From Caenibacillus caldisaponilyticus (GTDB lineage Bacteria; Bacillota; Bacilli; Bacillales; Sporolactobacillaceae): 64,000 bases of DNA. The notes under the pieces were generated by a model. The model was not told where the DNA came from. It made no database searches and saw only the letters and a list, made by a program, of their open reading frames with translations. A program made the translations under genes and the position numbers. The DNA is taken from positions 1 to 64,000 of the forward strand of contig NZ_BDDQ01000013.1 in assembly GCF_002003465.1 (NCBI RefSeq), written 5' to 3'. Positions 36,507 to 46,344 of this stretch are shown piece by piece; position 1 is the first letter of the stretch, and each line of letters starts with the position of its first letter.

Positions 36507-37151
36507 TCACCTTTGGAAAGGGTCGATATCGAGATCTTCGACCTTTTTATATGTAAAATGTTTCTGGGCTTCTTGAATTTCTTCGCGAATTTTGGACATC
36601 TCTTCATCGAGGAGAAACGCGGCTTCGCTCGCGCGTTGCAGCCGGTCTTTGATCGCTTTCGGAATGCGGCCTTCGTATTTATAGTTGAGCGAATGTTCGA
36701 TCGTCGCCCAGAAATTCATCGCCAGCGTGCGGATTTGGATTTCCACAAGGATTTTGCGCTCGCCGACGATCGTCTGCACCGGATAACGGACGACCATGTG
36801 ATAGGAACGGTAACCGCTCTCTTTCTTTTGGGTGATGTAATCGCGTTCCTCCACCACTTCCAAATCGGTGCGGTTCCTGATGAGGTCGATGACGGTTTTA
36901 ATGTCGTCGACAAATTGGCACATGACGCGGATGCCCGCCAAATCCTGCATTTTCGTATCCAGTTCGCTTAATGGAATATTCTTTCTTCTCGCTTTATCAA
37001 GGATGCTTGGAACGGGTTTGACCCGTCCGGTCACGAACTCGATCGGTGAATGTTGTGCCGTTTTTTCATATTGCTCGCGATAACCCCTCAATTTGATTTT
37101 CAGTTCATCCACGGCTTGCTTGTAAGGGGTTAAAAAGAGCTCCCAATCCAT
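36507..37151 (-). CDS. relQ: Small (p)ppGpp synthetase RelQ (YjbM)
   Basis: The 214-residue single-domain alarmone synthetase has the RelA/SpoT synthetase fold with [16 protein letters not shown], the [15 protein letters not shown] loop and the [20 protein letters not shown] active-site segment. It lacks a hydrolase or TGS domain, as expected for RelQ. It makes pppGpp/ppGpp during cell-wall and other stresses. The start [12 protein letters not shown] at 37151 follows GGGTGGTG. It leads the relQ-nadF-yjbO unit. Confidence 0.94.
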   Translation of the reverse strand: MDWELFLTPYKQAVDELKIKLRGYREQYEKTAQHSPIEFVTGRVKPVPSILDKARRKNIPLSELDTKMQDLAGIRVMCQFVDDIKTVIDLIRNRTDLEVVEERDYITQKKESGYRSYHMVVRYPVQTIVGERKILVEIQIRTLAMNFWATIEHSLNYKYEGRIPKAIKDRLQRASEAAFLLDEEMSKIREEIQEAQKHFTYKKVEDLDIDPFQR

Positions 37152-37250
37152 GACCAACACCACCCTTTAAATGAACGTGTTGGGTTGTCTCCCAAGTAAC
37201 ATTATGTCATAATTTTAGTGACCTTACCAAATATCATCGGATGTGGCGCA

Positions 37251-37865
37251 ATGACCCAAGAAATAGAGATCGAATATAAAAATCTTTTAACCCGCGCCGA
37301 GTTTGAGCGGCTGAGCAAGGCGTATGGCCTCACCCCCGAAGACTTTGTCCTCCAACATAATGATTACTTTGACACGGTGGATTTTCAATTGAAAAAACGG
37401 GGGGCGGCGCTGCGCATCCGCGAAAAAGAAAATGAGTTCGTCTTGACTTTAAAGGAGCCGAACGCCGTCGGATTGCTGGAAACCCATCAACGGTTAACGG
37501 AACGCGAGACGCGCCAAATGCTTTTAGGTGAGGCGCCGCGGGACGGCGAAGTGATCGCCCGGCTTTCTCACATGGGCGTCCGGCCTTCCGCTCTCCGCCA
37601 TTTCGGGCGTTTATCGACGAAACGCGCGGAAGTGGCATTAAAGGAAGGAGTGCTCGTGCTCGATCACAGCATGTATGGCGCACGGGAAGATTTCGAATTG
37701 GAATTCGAAGCGGCCGACGCCGCTGCGGGCTGGACGGCGTTCCATGCGATTTTGCGTCAACATGGGATCCCGCGGCGCCCGGCCGAAAATAAAATCCGCC
37801 GCATGATGAAATCCATAGATCCAGAGGAGGCATCCGCTCATGGCGACCAATCCGCAAATGATTGA
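37251..37865 (+). CDS. yjbK: CYTH-domain phosphatase/nucleotidase (YjbK)
   Basis: The 204-residue protein has the CYTH signature ExExK near its start (QEIEIEYKNLL), then charged beta strands lining a tunnel (ALRIREKENEFVLTLKEP). Members hydrolyse triphosphate groups, often inorganic triphosphate. It diverges from relQ at the other end and overlaps the next gene by 26 bases. The ATG at 37251 is preceded by a weak GGATG site; an upstream in-frame ATG exists at 37218. Confidence 0.85.
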   Translation: MTQEIEIEYKNLLTRAEFERLSKAYGLTPEDFVLQHNDYFDTVDFQLKKRGAALRIREKENEFVLTLKEPNAVGLLETHQRLTERETRQMLLGEAPRDGEVIARLSHMGVRPSALRHFGRLSTKRAEVALKEGVLVLDHSMYGAREDFELEFEAADAAAGWTAFHAILRQHGIPRRPAENKIRRMMKSIDPEEASAHGDQSAND

Positions 37866-38682
37866 GGCACTCCTCCAACTTCAGGCATTCCGAACGATGC
37901 AACCGTCTTCATCATTGGGAAAACCGACTGCGGACGGCAACGCCGACATGTTTTCCGATGTGCTCGCCGCTTTTTTGGGCACGGATTCCGCATCATCCGG
38001 CGTTGATCCCCTCTTTTCCGTCGGGGCTGATCCGTCGTCATCCTTTGAAAACGATGACAGCCTGATTTCGGGATGGTCTGCGGACGCCGAAACCTATCTG
38101 CTTGAGGCGTTGGCGAGCCAAGGCACGATCGGGCGCGCGGCATGGAATGCCGGCGGAGTTCTGGGGACAACGGCGGATGATTCCGCCAATCTTTTATCCG
38201 CTCTATCCGGCGAAGCTTCGCTGCAAGGCGTTTTGAGGCAAATCCGACCGGCCGCAACGCGGGACACTGAATCGGTCGGGACATCCCATCAAACCCGCTC
38301 CGACGCTTTAGCGTTTGAGCCCTACATCGAAGAGGCCGCTAAGCTTTACGGCGTCGATCCGAAGCTTATCCGCGCGGTCATCCAGCACGAATCGAATTTC
38401 AATCCCGACAGCGTGAGCCCGGCCGGCGCGATCGGCTTGATGCAGCTGATGCCGCAAACGGCCAAAAACCTCGGGGTCAATGATCCGTTTGATCCGAAGC
38501 AGAACATCTTCGGCGGCACCAAATATTTGAGACGCCTGTTGGACGAATTTGGCGGCAATGAGGCGTTGGCACTGGCCGCCTACAATGCCGGGCCCGCAAA
38601 CGTGAGAAAATACCACGGCATCCCGCCTTTCAAGGAAACCGAGGCCTACGTCAGAAGGGTGCTCCAATCTTACTACGGCTGA
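37840..38682 (+). CDS. yjbJ: Lytic transglycosylase, SLT domain (YjbJ)
   Basis: The 280-residue protein has a low-complexity N-terminal half and a C-terminal SLT domain (about 165-275) with the catalytic-glutamate motif IQHESNFNPDSVSPAGAIGL and MQLMPQTAKNLG, then GTKYLRRLLDEFGGNEALAL and AYNAGPANVRKY. It cleaves peptidoglycan. No clear signal peptide is visible, as in B. subtilis YjbJ. GAGGAGG stands 8 bases before the ATG. It is coexpressed with yjbK. Confidence 0.9.
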   Translation: MATNPQMIEALLQLQAFRTMQPSSSLGKPTADGNADMFSDVLAAFLGTDSASSGVDPLFSVGADPSSSFENDDSLISGWSADAETYLLEALASQGTIGRAAWNAGGVLGTTADDSANLLSALSGEASLQGVLRQIRPAATRDTESVGTSHQTRSDALAFEPYIEEAAKLYGVDPKLIRAVIQHESNFNPDSVSPAGAIGLMQLMPQTAKNLGVNDPFDPKQNIFGGTKYLRRLLDEFGGNEALALAAYNAGPANVRKYHGIPPFKETEAYVRRVLQSYYG

Positions 38683-38691
38683 TTGAGAACG

Positions 38692-38722
38692 ACGGCGAAG
38701 CGTTGCGCTCCGCCGTTTTTCT
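38692..38722 (+). terminator. Terminator after yjbJ
   Basis: ACGGCGAAGCG and CGCTCCGCCGT pair, followed by TTTTTC. It begins 10 bases after the stop codon. Confidence 0.85.
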
Positions 38723-39317
38723 TTGGATGCCGCTGCCCATTCAAAACACAGGGGAGCTTGCCGACTCCAATTCCCCGACAGCCGCCCGCCTATAGATTTT
38801 TTTCGTTTCACATCTTGGTTTACGGGCGGCCGATGAGCGGTTAGCATGTCGAACATTTGCCGAAAAATCAATCCCCTTGTTACAATAGGAATATCTTAAA
38901 ACCCGATGCGCCGAACCGATGTGGCCGGATGCGCACTTATTCCATTCCATAGACGAAAATTCGATCGGCCATTGGAGAAACCGTCTGTACGCGAAAACCG
39001 GCGGCACAGACAAAGCCGCAGGGAAAAACGGCACGGTTTTTAAAGCGTCACCGGCAGTTTGCGATTCGGCCCCGTTCTTTCCGAATGTTTGAACGGACGG
39101 ATTCTGTCTGCTAAAACCGGTTTCTCCCTCGACACGGAAACTTCTTGAATTCGTGGAAGGGCTGGCCATTCAAAGGTTTAGGCAGTGCTTCGCGGCGGCG
39201 CAATCCAGGCGGGTCTTGTGCGAACGATGCTGAACGGCAAAACGAAGGCGCCATGACGAAAGAGCACGTCAAGGCACGGCATGACAGCGCAGGACGCGGT
39301 CCTTACGGAGGATGATC
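38723..39317. other. Non-coding stretch before spxH
   Basis: About 600 bases without a recognised gene. A promoter-like TTGCCG with TACAAT about 17 bases on, near 38855-38884, could drive something, but the open frames nearby lack ribosome binding sites. B. subtilis has a truncated haemoglobin gene (yjbI) between yjbH and yjbJ; no trace of it is seen here. Confidence 0.4.
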
Positions 39318-40187
39318 ATGGTGTGGGAGGCGGATAACATGACTCGGTCGGATTACCGTTCGCTGTGTGAAGGGCCGTCGGATAACCACTGTACGGTCTT
39401 CAACGAGCGCCAAAAAAAGCCGAAACCGATTGAAGTCTTCGTTTATATTGATCCGCTGTGTCCCAATTGCTGGCAGTTGGAAGCGGTCATGAAAAAATTG
39501 ACGGTGGAGTACGGGCGATATTTGACGATGCGCCAGATCATCGTCACTGAACGGCCGATTCAGCCGATTCAAGGAAAAAAGCTGCGCGGCTCCGATATGC
39601 GGCGCGAGGAACCCCATCCCTTTCCGTCCTACAAAGCGGCCATCGCCATCAAAGCGGCCGAACTGCAAGGAAAAACTTATGGACGCCGTTTTCTGCAATC
39701 CTTACGGAGAAGGCTTTTTCTTGAAGATATCAACGTCGATTCCCCGGACGTGCTTTTGGAATGCGCGCGCTCGGCGAAATTGGACATCGGAGAGTTTCAA
39801 AAGGACATCGCTTCGCACGGACCGATCAAAGCATTGCAATGCGACCGCCGTTTAATGGCGGAAATGGATGTCCATGAATTTCCGACGCTCGTCTTTTTCA
39901 ACATTCGCGACGACAAAGAAGGCATCAAAATCAGCGGCAATTATCCCTATAGCGTTTATGTAGAGATTTTAACAGAGGCGCTCGGCGAAACGCCGACGCC
40001 TGAAGCGCCCCCTTCTCTGCTCGATTTTATGAAGCGGTTCGAATTCGTCACGACGGAAGAACTCGCCATCGTTTATAACATGGATGAGCCGGATGTCATT
40101 CGGGAAATGAAAAAACTCAAGCTCAAGCAGCTGGTCGACGCGGTCGTCGCCAAGTCGAAGACGTATTGGCACTATATCGGCGAATGA
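39318..40187 (+). CDS. spxH: ClpXP adaptor protein SpxH (YjbH)
   Basis: The product of about 289 residues is a thioredoxin-fold, DsbA-like adaptor that delivers Spx to ClpXP. VFVYIDPLCPNCWQLEAVMK carries the CxxC motif, followed by PSYKAAIAIKAAELQGK, AEMDVHEFPTLVFFN and a YNMDEPDVIREMKKLKL C-terminus that matches the family. GGAGG precedes ATG at 39318, and GGGAGG precedes another in-frame ATG at 39339; either could be used. The target gene spx lies 8 kb away in the same window. Confidence 0.93.
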   Translation: MVWEADNMTRSDYRSLCEGPSDNHCTVFNERQKKPKPIEVFVYIDPLCPNCWQLEAVMKKLTVEYGRYLTMRQIIVTERPIQPIQGKKLRGSDMRREEPHPFPSYKAAIAIKAAELQGKTYGRRFLQSLRRRLFLEDINVDSPDVLLECARSAKLDIGEFQKDIASHGPIKALQCDRRLMAEMDVHEFPTLVFFNIRDDKEGIKISGNYPYSVYVEILTEALGETPTPEAPPSLLDFMKRFEFVTTEELAIVYNMDEPDVIREMKKLKLKQLVDAVVAKSKTYWHYIGE

Positions 40188-40231
40188 CGTTTTGCTGATC
40201 CATAACATGAAACGCGGTTCGGGCGCATAAC

Positions 40232-40438
40232 ATGTTTAACAAAAACGAGAGGAAGTGTACGTGTGCCATGCGGGCGCTCGTCGTCTTGTTTTCCATCGCC
40301 GTGACGATGATCGCGTTTTTCTTTTACATGCTCGGTTTGATGCACCTGAAACCGCTCGCCCTTTCCGGCCTGGTGTTCTTCCTGTCCCTCCTCGTGACCG
40401 TACGGCTGCTGACGCAAAGAAAGAAAACGACGATATAA
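40232..40438 (+). CDS. Small membrane protein
   Basis: The 68-residue product has two hydrophobic spans (about 14-34 and 38-58) and a basic tail. GAGAGGAAG lies upstream of a second in-frame ATG at 40268, so the true start may be there. It follows spxH by 44 bases on the same strand. Family not recognised. Confidence 0.5.
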   Translation: MFNKNERKCTCAMRALVVLFSIAVTMIAFFFYMLGLMHLKPLALSGLVFFLSLLVTVRLLTQRKKTTI

Positions 40439-40494
40439 AAGCCCGGCACGCCCAAACCCCGTCTCTCTAACCTGCGATCCTTAAAACGTTAAAT

Positions 40495-40529
40495 GGACCG
40501 GCCGCAAGGATGATCCTTGTAGCCGGTCC
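40495..40529. terminator. Hairpin between spxH unit and pepF, usable in both directions
   Basis: GGACCGGC (40495-40502) pairs with GCCGGTCC (40522-40529), and inside it CAAGGAT pairs with ATCCTTG. CGCTTCTTTAC follows on the plus strand and AATTTAACG-like sequence on the other. It separates the converging spxH and pepF genes. Confidence 0.65.
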
Positions 40530-40644
40530 GCTTCTTTACAAAACATCTGAATGCGGGCCGCCGCCTGGCACAAGCGGCGGGTCCCCCTCTCTTCGCTTTC
40601 GTCGCGCATCATTCGATGGGAAGCCCTTCATGGAATGGCGCGGG

Positions 40645-42459
40645 TCATTCAAAAATCAAGGCTTCCATTTCGTTTAAGACGTTCTCGAAGACTTTGAACG
40701 CTTGCCGGATCGGTTCAGGGGACGTCATATCGACGCCGGCGCGTTTCAAGACTTCGATCGGATAATCGGAGCTGCCGGCGGAGAGGAAGGATTTGTAACG
40801 CTCGACCGCCGGAGCGCCTTCGTTCAAGATTTGCTGCGACAATGCGGCTGCCGCGCTGTACCCGGTCGCGTATTGGTAGACGTAGAAATTGTTGTAGAAA
40901 TGGGGAATGCGCGCCCATTCGATCGCAATCTCCGGATCGATCGTCATCCCGTCGCCGAAATATTTTTTGTTTAAGTCATAATAGATCGAAGACAAGGTTT
41001 CGGCGGTCAACGCCACGCCTTCCGCCGCTTTTTCATGAGCGATCTGCTCGAATTCCGCAAACATCGTTTGCCGGAACACCGTGCCGCGGAAGCCTTCCAA
41101 TTGGTTGTTCAGCAAATACAATTTTCGCCGCTTATCGTTTGTTTCCCGCAAAAGATATTCGTTCAACAATGCCTCGTTGCACGTCGACGCCACTTCGGCG
41201 ACAAAGATGGAATAGTCGGCGTACGGATACGGCTGATTGGCCCGCGTATAATAGCTGTGCAACGAATGCCCGAGTTCATGCGCCAGCGTAAATACGTCGT
41301 TGATGTCATCGGACCAGTTCAGCAATATGTACGGCATGGTGCCGTAAGTCCCCGATGAATAGGCCCCGCTCCGTTTGTTTTTCGTCTCGCGCACATCAAT
41401 CCAACGGTTATCGAAGCCTTCGCGAACGATGTTCAAGTATTCTTCTCCGAGCGGCGCGAGCCCTTTCAAGACGATCTCTTTCGCTTCCTCGTAGCTCACG
41501 CGCATGTCCACATCTTTAACGAGCGGCACGTACAAGTCGTACATATGCAGATCATCCAGCCCGAGAACGCGGCGGCGCAGTTGGACGTAGCGGTGCAGGA
41601 GCGGAAGATGCTCATTCACCGTTTTCACGAGGTTATCGTACACTTCGACCGGAATGTTGTTGGCGTCAAGCGCCGCATGGCGGGCCGACGGATAATTGCG
41701 GATGCGCGCATAGAAATTGTCGCGTTTGATGGCGCTTCCGAGCGTGCTTGCAAAAGTGTTTTTATATCGTTCATACGTGCCGAACATCGCCTTGAAAGCG
41801 GCCTCTCGGACGTTGCGGTCGCCGCTTTTGATCAAGGTGAGATAACGGCCGTGCGAGACGACGACCTCGTCGCCATTTTCATCCTTAATCTTCGGAAATT
41901 CCATATCGGCGTTGTTCAGCATGCCAAACGTGTTGGCCGGGGCGTTCAGCACTTCGCTCGCTTCCGCCAAAAGCGCTTCTTTTTCCTCGTCGAGGACGTG
42001 CGGCCGCTGCCGCGTGATTTCTTCAAGCGCATGGCGGTACAACTTCAAATCGTCGTTTTCTTCAATAAATCCTTTAAGCTTCTCTTCATCGATGGCGAGG
42101 ATTTCCGGCACGATAAACGAAAGCTTGCTGCCGACGAGAGCGCCGAGCCCGCGAACGCGGTCGTACAACGCTTGAAAGGTGGCGTTGGCCGTATCCTCAT
42201 CGGCTTTCATGTGGGCGTAGGCGTACAATTTGTTGAGCGTCATCGTGAGCTCGTCTTGTTTTTGCAGGGCGCGATAGAGCGTTTCGCTCGATTCACCGAG
42301 CTTGCCTTTAAAGGCGACGACTTCAGGAATCAGCTCCTTCACCTTCGCAAAATCTTTCTCCCAGGCTTCTACATTTTCATAGATCGCTTCCAAATTCCAT
42401 TTTTCACTCTCCGGGACTTTGTCTCTGGTCGGCAGTTCTCTCAGAGCTTCTTTGGACAT
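40645..42459 (-). CDS. pepF: Oligoendopeptidase F
   Basis: The 604-residue M3-family zinc peptidase cuts short peptides in the cytoplasm. The metal-binding HExxH motif is LAHELGHSLHSYY, with the downstream glutamate in FVAEVASTCNEALL. The N-terminal LPTRDKVPESEKWNLEAIYE block is typical. The frame is open 44 codons further up but GGAGGTG precedes the ATG at 42459. It would process peptides imported by the Opp system encoded in the same window. In B. subtilis it also lies next to coiA. Confidence 0.96.
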   Translation of the reverse strand: MSKEALRELPTRDKVPESEKWNLEAIYENVEAWEKDFAKVKELIPEVVAFKGKLGESSETLYRALQKQDELTMTLNKLYAYAHMKADEDTANATFQALYDRVRGLGALVGSKLSFIVPEILAIDEEKLKGFIEENDDLKLYRHALEEITRQRPHVLDEEKEALLAEASEVLNAPANTFGMLNNADMEFPKIKDENGDEVVVSHGRYLTLIKSGDRNVREAAFKAMFGTYERYKNTFASTLGSAIKRDNFYARIRNYPSARHAALDANNIPVEVYDNLVKTVNEHLPLLHRYVQLRRRVLGLDDLHMYDLYVPLVKDVDMRVSYEEAKEIVLKGLAPLGEEYLNIVREGFDNRWIDVRETKNKRSGAYSSGTYGTMPYILLNWSDDINDVFTLAHELGHSLHSYYTRANQPYPYADYSIFVAEVASTCNEALLNEYLLRETNDKRRKLYLLNNQLEGFRGTVFRQTMFAEFEQIAHEKAAEGVALTAETLSSIYYDLNKKYFGDGMTIDPEIAIEWARIPHFYNNFYVYQYATGYSAAAALSQQILNEGAPAVERYKSFLSAGSSDYPIEVLKRAGVDMTSPEPIRQAFKVFENVLNEMEALIFE

Positions 42460-42840
42460 ATCGACACCTCCATGATTTCGTTCAATGGTTTTCTCATCGG
42501 GAATTCCCGGCGGCGGCACCCTCTCTTTCGTTAAACCGTTGGGAAAGTTGCCAAAACGCCCAGACGACCGGCGAAGTTTTGAAGCCGCCAAGGCCTCACG
42601 CGTTGCCGTCCATGCGGTAAAATAAAGGGAAAACGGGTGCTGTTAGAAGTTTTTCCACTTTTTTACCCATTCTCCCCTTTATTTTATTCCGTCTGACCGG
42701 TGTCCATCAACTTCATGTGCCATTCTCCGCTTATGGTCCCACATTAACCGTTTTTTTGGGATTTTTCAACAGTTTTTTGAAGAAGAATGGCGGGCCAGCG
42801 CTTCCGGTTCCATGGATGCCGTCCGGAATAGGATGGCCTC
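42460..42840. other. Spacer between coiA and pepF
   Basis: About 380 bases. Several T-runs and GTTGAAAAATCCC-like sequence occur but I found no strong hairpin or small gene. The pepF promoter should lie here. Confidence 0.4.
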
Positions 42841-44070
42841 TTAACGCGAAAGCGACTCAAACGAGAAGGCTTTCCAACGCCGGAGCAATGCCCGGTCTTC
42901 CGCCATCCATTCATTCCATCCTTTCGGGCGCCATTCGATCGGCTTTATGAGCACATAACGGTCCGCACCGATCCTTTTTAAAAAGCCAAGACGGGCGAGA
43001 GCCGCGAGATAATCGGCGATCGGCCGGGACGGCGGCCGCGCCTGATCGGGCAGGGTCCGAATCTTAAAAACCCCTTTTTCGCAAAGATTCATGAACCGCT
43101 TTTCCATCGCCTGCAAGAAAACCATGGTTCCCGGCTTCTTGCCGTATAAAAAGCAGAGGATCAACCACGCTTGCCACAAAAACGGCTCCGTCGCCAGCCG
43201 TATTTGGCTGTCTACGGGCAAACCGACGCAAGCCGGCACATGGGACAGCGAAAGCCCGTGCCCGGCGGCGCTGACTTGCACGTAGCGAAACGCGCGGTGG
43301 GTTCTGGGAATCGCGGAACTTCGCCAACGCATTTTTTGTTCAAGCCATGCCGTGAGATTACGGTCGAGCCCGCTTGCCTCAACCGACGGTCGAAGCAAGT
43401 CGGTAAACGTCAAACGGCCCAACGCTTGGCTGTGTGCCTGGGCGATGATGGTCGCCGGTCCTACCGGCCAAATATGGTGTAAAACGGTCATTTTGTCCGT
43501 CAATGGGTCGAAATAGAGAAGGCTGAAAAACGAGGGGGAGACTTCGGAGGAAGGCGTGCGGCGGATGGTCATGACATCGGTTTCCGTCCATTTGTAAAGC
43601 GACGGACCAAGGCGTTTCAAGCGGTTGGCGCCCAATATCCACAGCGTTTGATAGCCGAGCGCCCGATACCCGCCGTCTCTCGCGCGAAATCGTTGCGGCG
43701 ATAGGCTAGAACATTGATATTCGACGATGAACGGGGAAAGGCCGTCATGCAAACAAAGATCGGCCCGCTGCCGCAACGCGGGAAAGTATTGTTCCAGCGT
43801 CGGTTGGTCGTATTGTTTTTTGAGCCAATGGTAAATTTTCGTTTTGCCCAACCGGTGGCGGAACGATTCCGGCTCATGTTCAGCCGGGCAGGTTTGCTTC
43901 GGATGATGGGCAAAATGCCATGACACCTTTTCACCCAATTTAAGATGAACCCGGGCGCCACAAGCCTCACAATAAAAGCGGGTCTGTTCGCGAAGCCGTC
44001 TCCATTCGTCAAGGCGGCGGTCGTCCGTGAGAGAAAGGCGTTCACCGTCCGATGAAAGCGCGGTGAGCAT
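42841..44070 (-). CDS. coiA: Competence protein CoiA-like family
   Basis: The 409-residue protein has the CoiA-like layout: an N-terminal segment with the zinc-finger-like RFYCEACGARVHLKLGEKVS and FAHHP, a nuclease-like central part (LCLHDGLSPFIVEYQCSSLSP with E and Q in the predicted PD-(D/E)xK core) and a helical C-terminus. CoiA helps recombine incoming DNA during natural transformation. AAGGAG is 11 bases before the ATG at 44070, and another ATG lies 54 bases upstream in frame. The neighbours pepF, mecA and spx match the B. subtilis order. Confidence 0.88.
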   Translation of the reverse strand: MLTALSSDGERLSLTDDRRLDEWRRLREQTRFYCEACGARVHLKLGEKVSWHFAHHPKQTCPAEHEPESFRHRLGKTKIYHWLKKQYDQPTLEQYFPALRQRADLCLHDGLSPFIVEYQCSSLSPQRFRARDGGYRALGYQTLWILGANRLKRLGPSLYKWTETDVMTIRRTPSSEVSPSFFSLLYFDPLTDKMTVLHHIWPVGPATIIAQAHSQALGRLTFTDLLRPSVEASGLDRNLTAWLEQKMRWRSSAIPRTHRAFRYVQVSAAGHGLSLSHVPACVGLPVDSQIRLATEPFLWQAWLILCFLYGKKPGTMVFLQAMEKRFMNLCEKGVFKIRTLPDQARPPSRPIADYLAALARLGFLKRIGADRYVLIKPIEWRPKGWNEWMAEDRALLRRWKAFSFESLSR

Positions 44071-44357
44071 GCTTTGATCATCTCCTTGTCTCGAAATCGG
44101 GAAAAGGATGGGAGCAACCTTCAAGGACAGCTTAAGGGGATGGGAATCGAAGAGAGTATGGGGCGCGGAGCGTCACCTCACCTGGGAAACAAACAGGCCA
44201 TCGGAAACCTCCGCTTTTTAAACGGCATGAGGCAAGCGAACGGTCAGCGGCATGGGGATTTCGTTCAAAAAGGGACCCCGCGTCGTGAAAGAACAATGTT
44301 TTCGGCGGACCAGACGATAAAACGCGGCGCCATGCCATGAGCCAACCGACCTTTCGA

Positions 44358-45866
44358 CTATAACAACGGGGACAGAAGCCTTGAAGTGGATTCCACGACG
44401 CGGCGGATGATCGGGCGCTTTTTGAACGCCTCCCATTCGATCTTCTTCGCATTGGCCAAGTCCTCGATGAAATCGCGAACGAGTTGGACCGTGCTCTCGG
44501 TCTTGTACAAAAACGCGTTTACTTCAAAATTCAAATGAAAACTGCGCATGTCCATGTTTGCCGTTCCGATGGAAGCCAATTCATGGTCGACGATGATGAC
44601 TTTGCTGTGCATGAATCCCAATTGATATTCATAAATCTGGACGCCCGCCTGCAGCAATTCCGGGAAATATGAGTGCGAGGCATAAAAAACGATGCGCTTG
44701 TCGGGGCGGTTCGGAAAGAGCAATTTCACGTCGATGCCGCTCAACGCCGCGACCTTTAACGCGCTCAAAATGTCTTCATCCGGAATGATGTACGGCGAAG
44801 CGATCCATATCGAGCGCTTCGCCGAGACGATCATGGAAAAGAACAAATGCTTAATCACTTCCCACTCGTCATCCGGCGAAGAGGAAATCATTTGCACGGC
44901 GCCGTTTCCGGGCTTGATGACCGGCTCGGCCAGAAAGTAGTCATGATCGGAAATAAATTCCCCCGTCATGTAGTACCAGTCCTGAAGAAAGATGGCCTGC
45001 AGGCTTTTGACGGCCTCGCCGCGCACTTCCAGATGCGTGTCGCGCCAAAAACCGAAGGCAGGATGTTTCCCCAAATATTCGTCGCCGATGTTCAAACCGC
45101 CGACAAAGCCGATTTCACCATCGATGACGGCGATCTTCCGGTGATTGCGAAAATTGATTTTATGGTTAAAAAACGGCAAACGGACGGGGAAAAACGGCAC
45201 GATTTCGACGCCGGCCGCCCGCAGCTCGGCAATGTACTTTTTGGAAAGCCGCCAGCTGCCGACCGCATCGTAAAGAAAGCGGACCTCGACGCCCTCCTTG
45301 ACCTTTTGAATGAGCAACTCCTTCAATTGGTTGCCCAAATGATCGTTGCGGACGATGTAGTACTCCAAATGGATGTGTCGTTTCGCGTTCGCGATCGCCT
45401 CGAAGATCGCCGCAAAGGTCGCCTCGCCGTTCGTCAGGACTTTCGTCTCCGTCGCAAAGGAAACGGGATATTGGCCGAGCCGCTGCGCCAGCCGAAGGGT
45501 GGATTGTTGGTGTTCCCCGACGATGTCCATTTTTTCGCGGTCAAGGATGCGCGACGCCGTCGACTCTTCAAAAGACAATTCATCTAAATAAGCCCGTTTG
45601 CGAAACAATCGCTTTTTGCGATAGCTTTGCCCGAAAAGGATGTAAAAAATGAAGCCGACAACGGGAAATACCGCGAGCACAATCAACCAGGTGATCGTGC
45701 GCGACGGGTTGCGGTTTTCCAAAAAAATGATGATGCCGATAAAGACAACGGTCAAGGACAACCCAATGTTCAGCGTGTCGAGCATCCACCGCTGCCAATT
45801 TTGCAATAAGAAAAGAATAAGAACGACGATGATGATCAAAAACAATAATTGCGCATTTTTTTTCAT
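44358..45866 (-). CDS. cls: Cardiolipin synthase
   Basis: The 502-residue membrane enzyme joins phosphatidylglycerol molecules into cardiolipin. Two N-terminal membrane spans (about 6-50) come before the two phospholipase D motifs, HRKIAVID (about 225) and HSKVIIVD (about 405), each followed by the GTAN/GG segment. AAGGAGAAGG lies before the ATG at 45866. The gene is between coiA and mecA, where B. subtilis has other genes, so it is an insertion relative to that order. Confidence 0.95.
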   Translation of the reverse strand: MKKNAQLLFLIIIVVLILFLLQNWQRWMLDTLNIGLSLTVVFIGIIIFLENRNPSRTITWLIVLAVFPVVGFIFYILFGQSYRKKRLFRKRAYLDELSFEESTASRILDREKMDIVGEHQQSTLRLAQRLGQYPVSFATETKVLTNGEATFAAIFEAIANAKRHIHLEYYIVRNDHLGNQLKELLIQKVKEGVEVRFLYDAVGSWRLSKKYIAELRAAGVEIVPFFPVRLPFFNHKINFRNHRKIAVIDGEIGFVGGLNIGDEYLGKHPAFGFWRDTHLEVRGEAVKSLQAIFLQDWYYMTGEFISDHDYFLAEPVIKPGNGAVQMISSSPDDEWEVIKHLFFSMIVSAKRSIWIASPYIIPDEDILSALKVAALSGIDVKLLFPNRPDKRIVFYASHSYFPELLQAGVQIYEYQLGFMHSKVIIVDHELASIGTANMDMRSFHLNFEVNAFLYKTESTVQLVRDFIEDLANAKKIEWEAFKKRPIIRRVVESTSRLLSPLL

Positions 45867-46303
45867 GATCGGTTGCCTTCTCCTTCGTTCACCCGAACTA
45901 CCGCAAATGCTCCAGGAAAGTTCGATAAAAATGCCGGATCGGTTGTGAACGGAAGTGTCTATGATGCATTGGGATGATACGGTTTTCCGGTAACCGGTCA
46001 ACCATTCGATCCATTTTTTTCGCTCAAAGCGTGTGGAGGGATACCTATTTTTATAATTTTACATGAAATGCAAGCATTTTGAAAGGAAAATTCGTCTGGA
46101 CTCAGGCCAGACTTTGCCGAAAGGGGCGGGCTTCAACACGGGAATGGTTGAGGAAAATAAAAAAGCTTACTTTCAAGTTAGAACATACATTCCCTTTTGT
46201 CAAGAAACCCCCGGCCATACGGAAGCGGCGGCGCACCAGAATATCCTTCAAGAAGACTTCCATAAGACCGCTTCGCTTTTCCGTGAGGAACGGCTATAAA
46301 GTG
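45867..46303. other. Spacer between cls and mecA
   Basis: About 440 bases with no recognised gene. It should hold the cls promoter. A small plus-strand frame at 46079 lacks a ribosome binding site and is probably chance. Confidence 0.4.
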
Positions 46304-46330
46304 AACCGGCTCCCATTCCGGAAGCCGGCT
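46304..46330 (-). terminator. Hairpin after mecA
   Basis: AGCCGGCTTCC and GGGAGCCGGTT pair on the minus strand 14 bases after the mecA stop. The following TTCACTTT tract is weak in T, so termination may be partial. Confidence 0.55.
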
Positions 46331-46344
46331 ATTATTATACACTA

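Noticed and set aside
38741-39169. Long minus-strand frame in the gap before spxH
   Set aside because: No ribosome binding site and a composition that fits chance in GC-rich DNA. It does not resemble the truncated haemoglobin expected near here.
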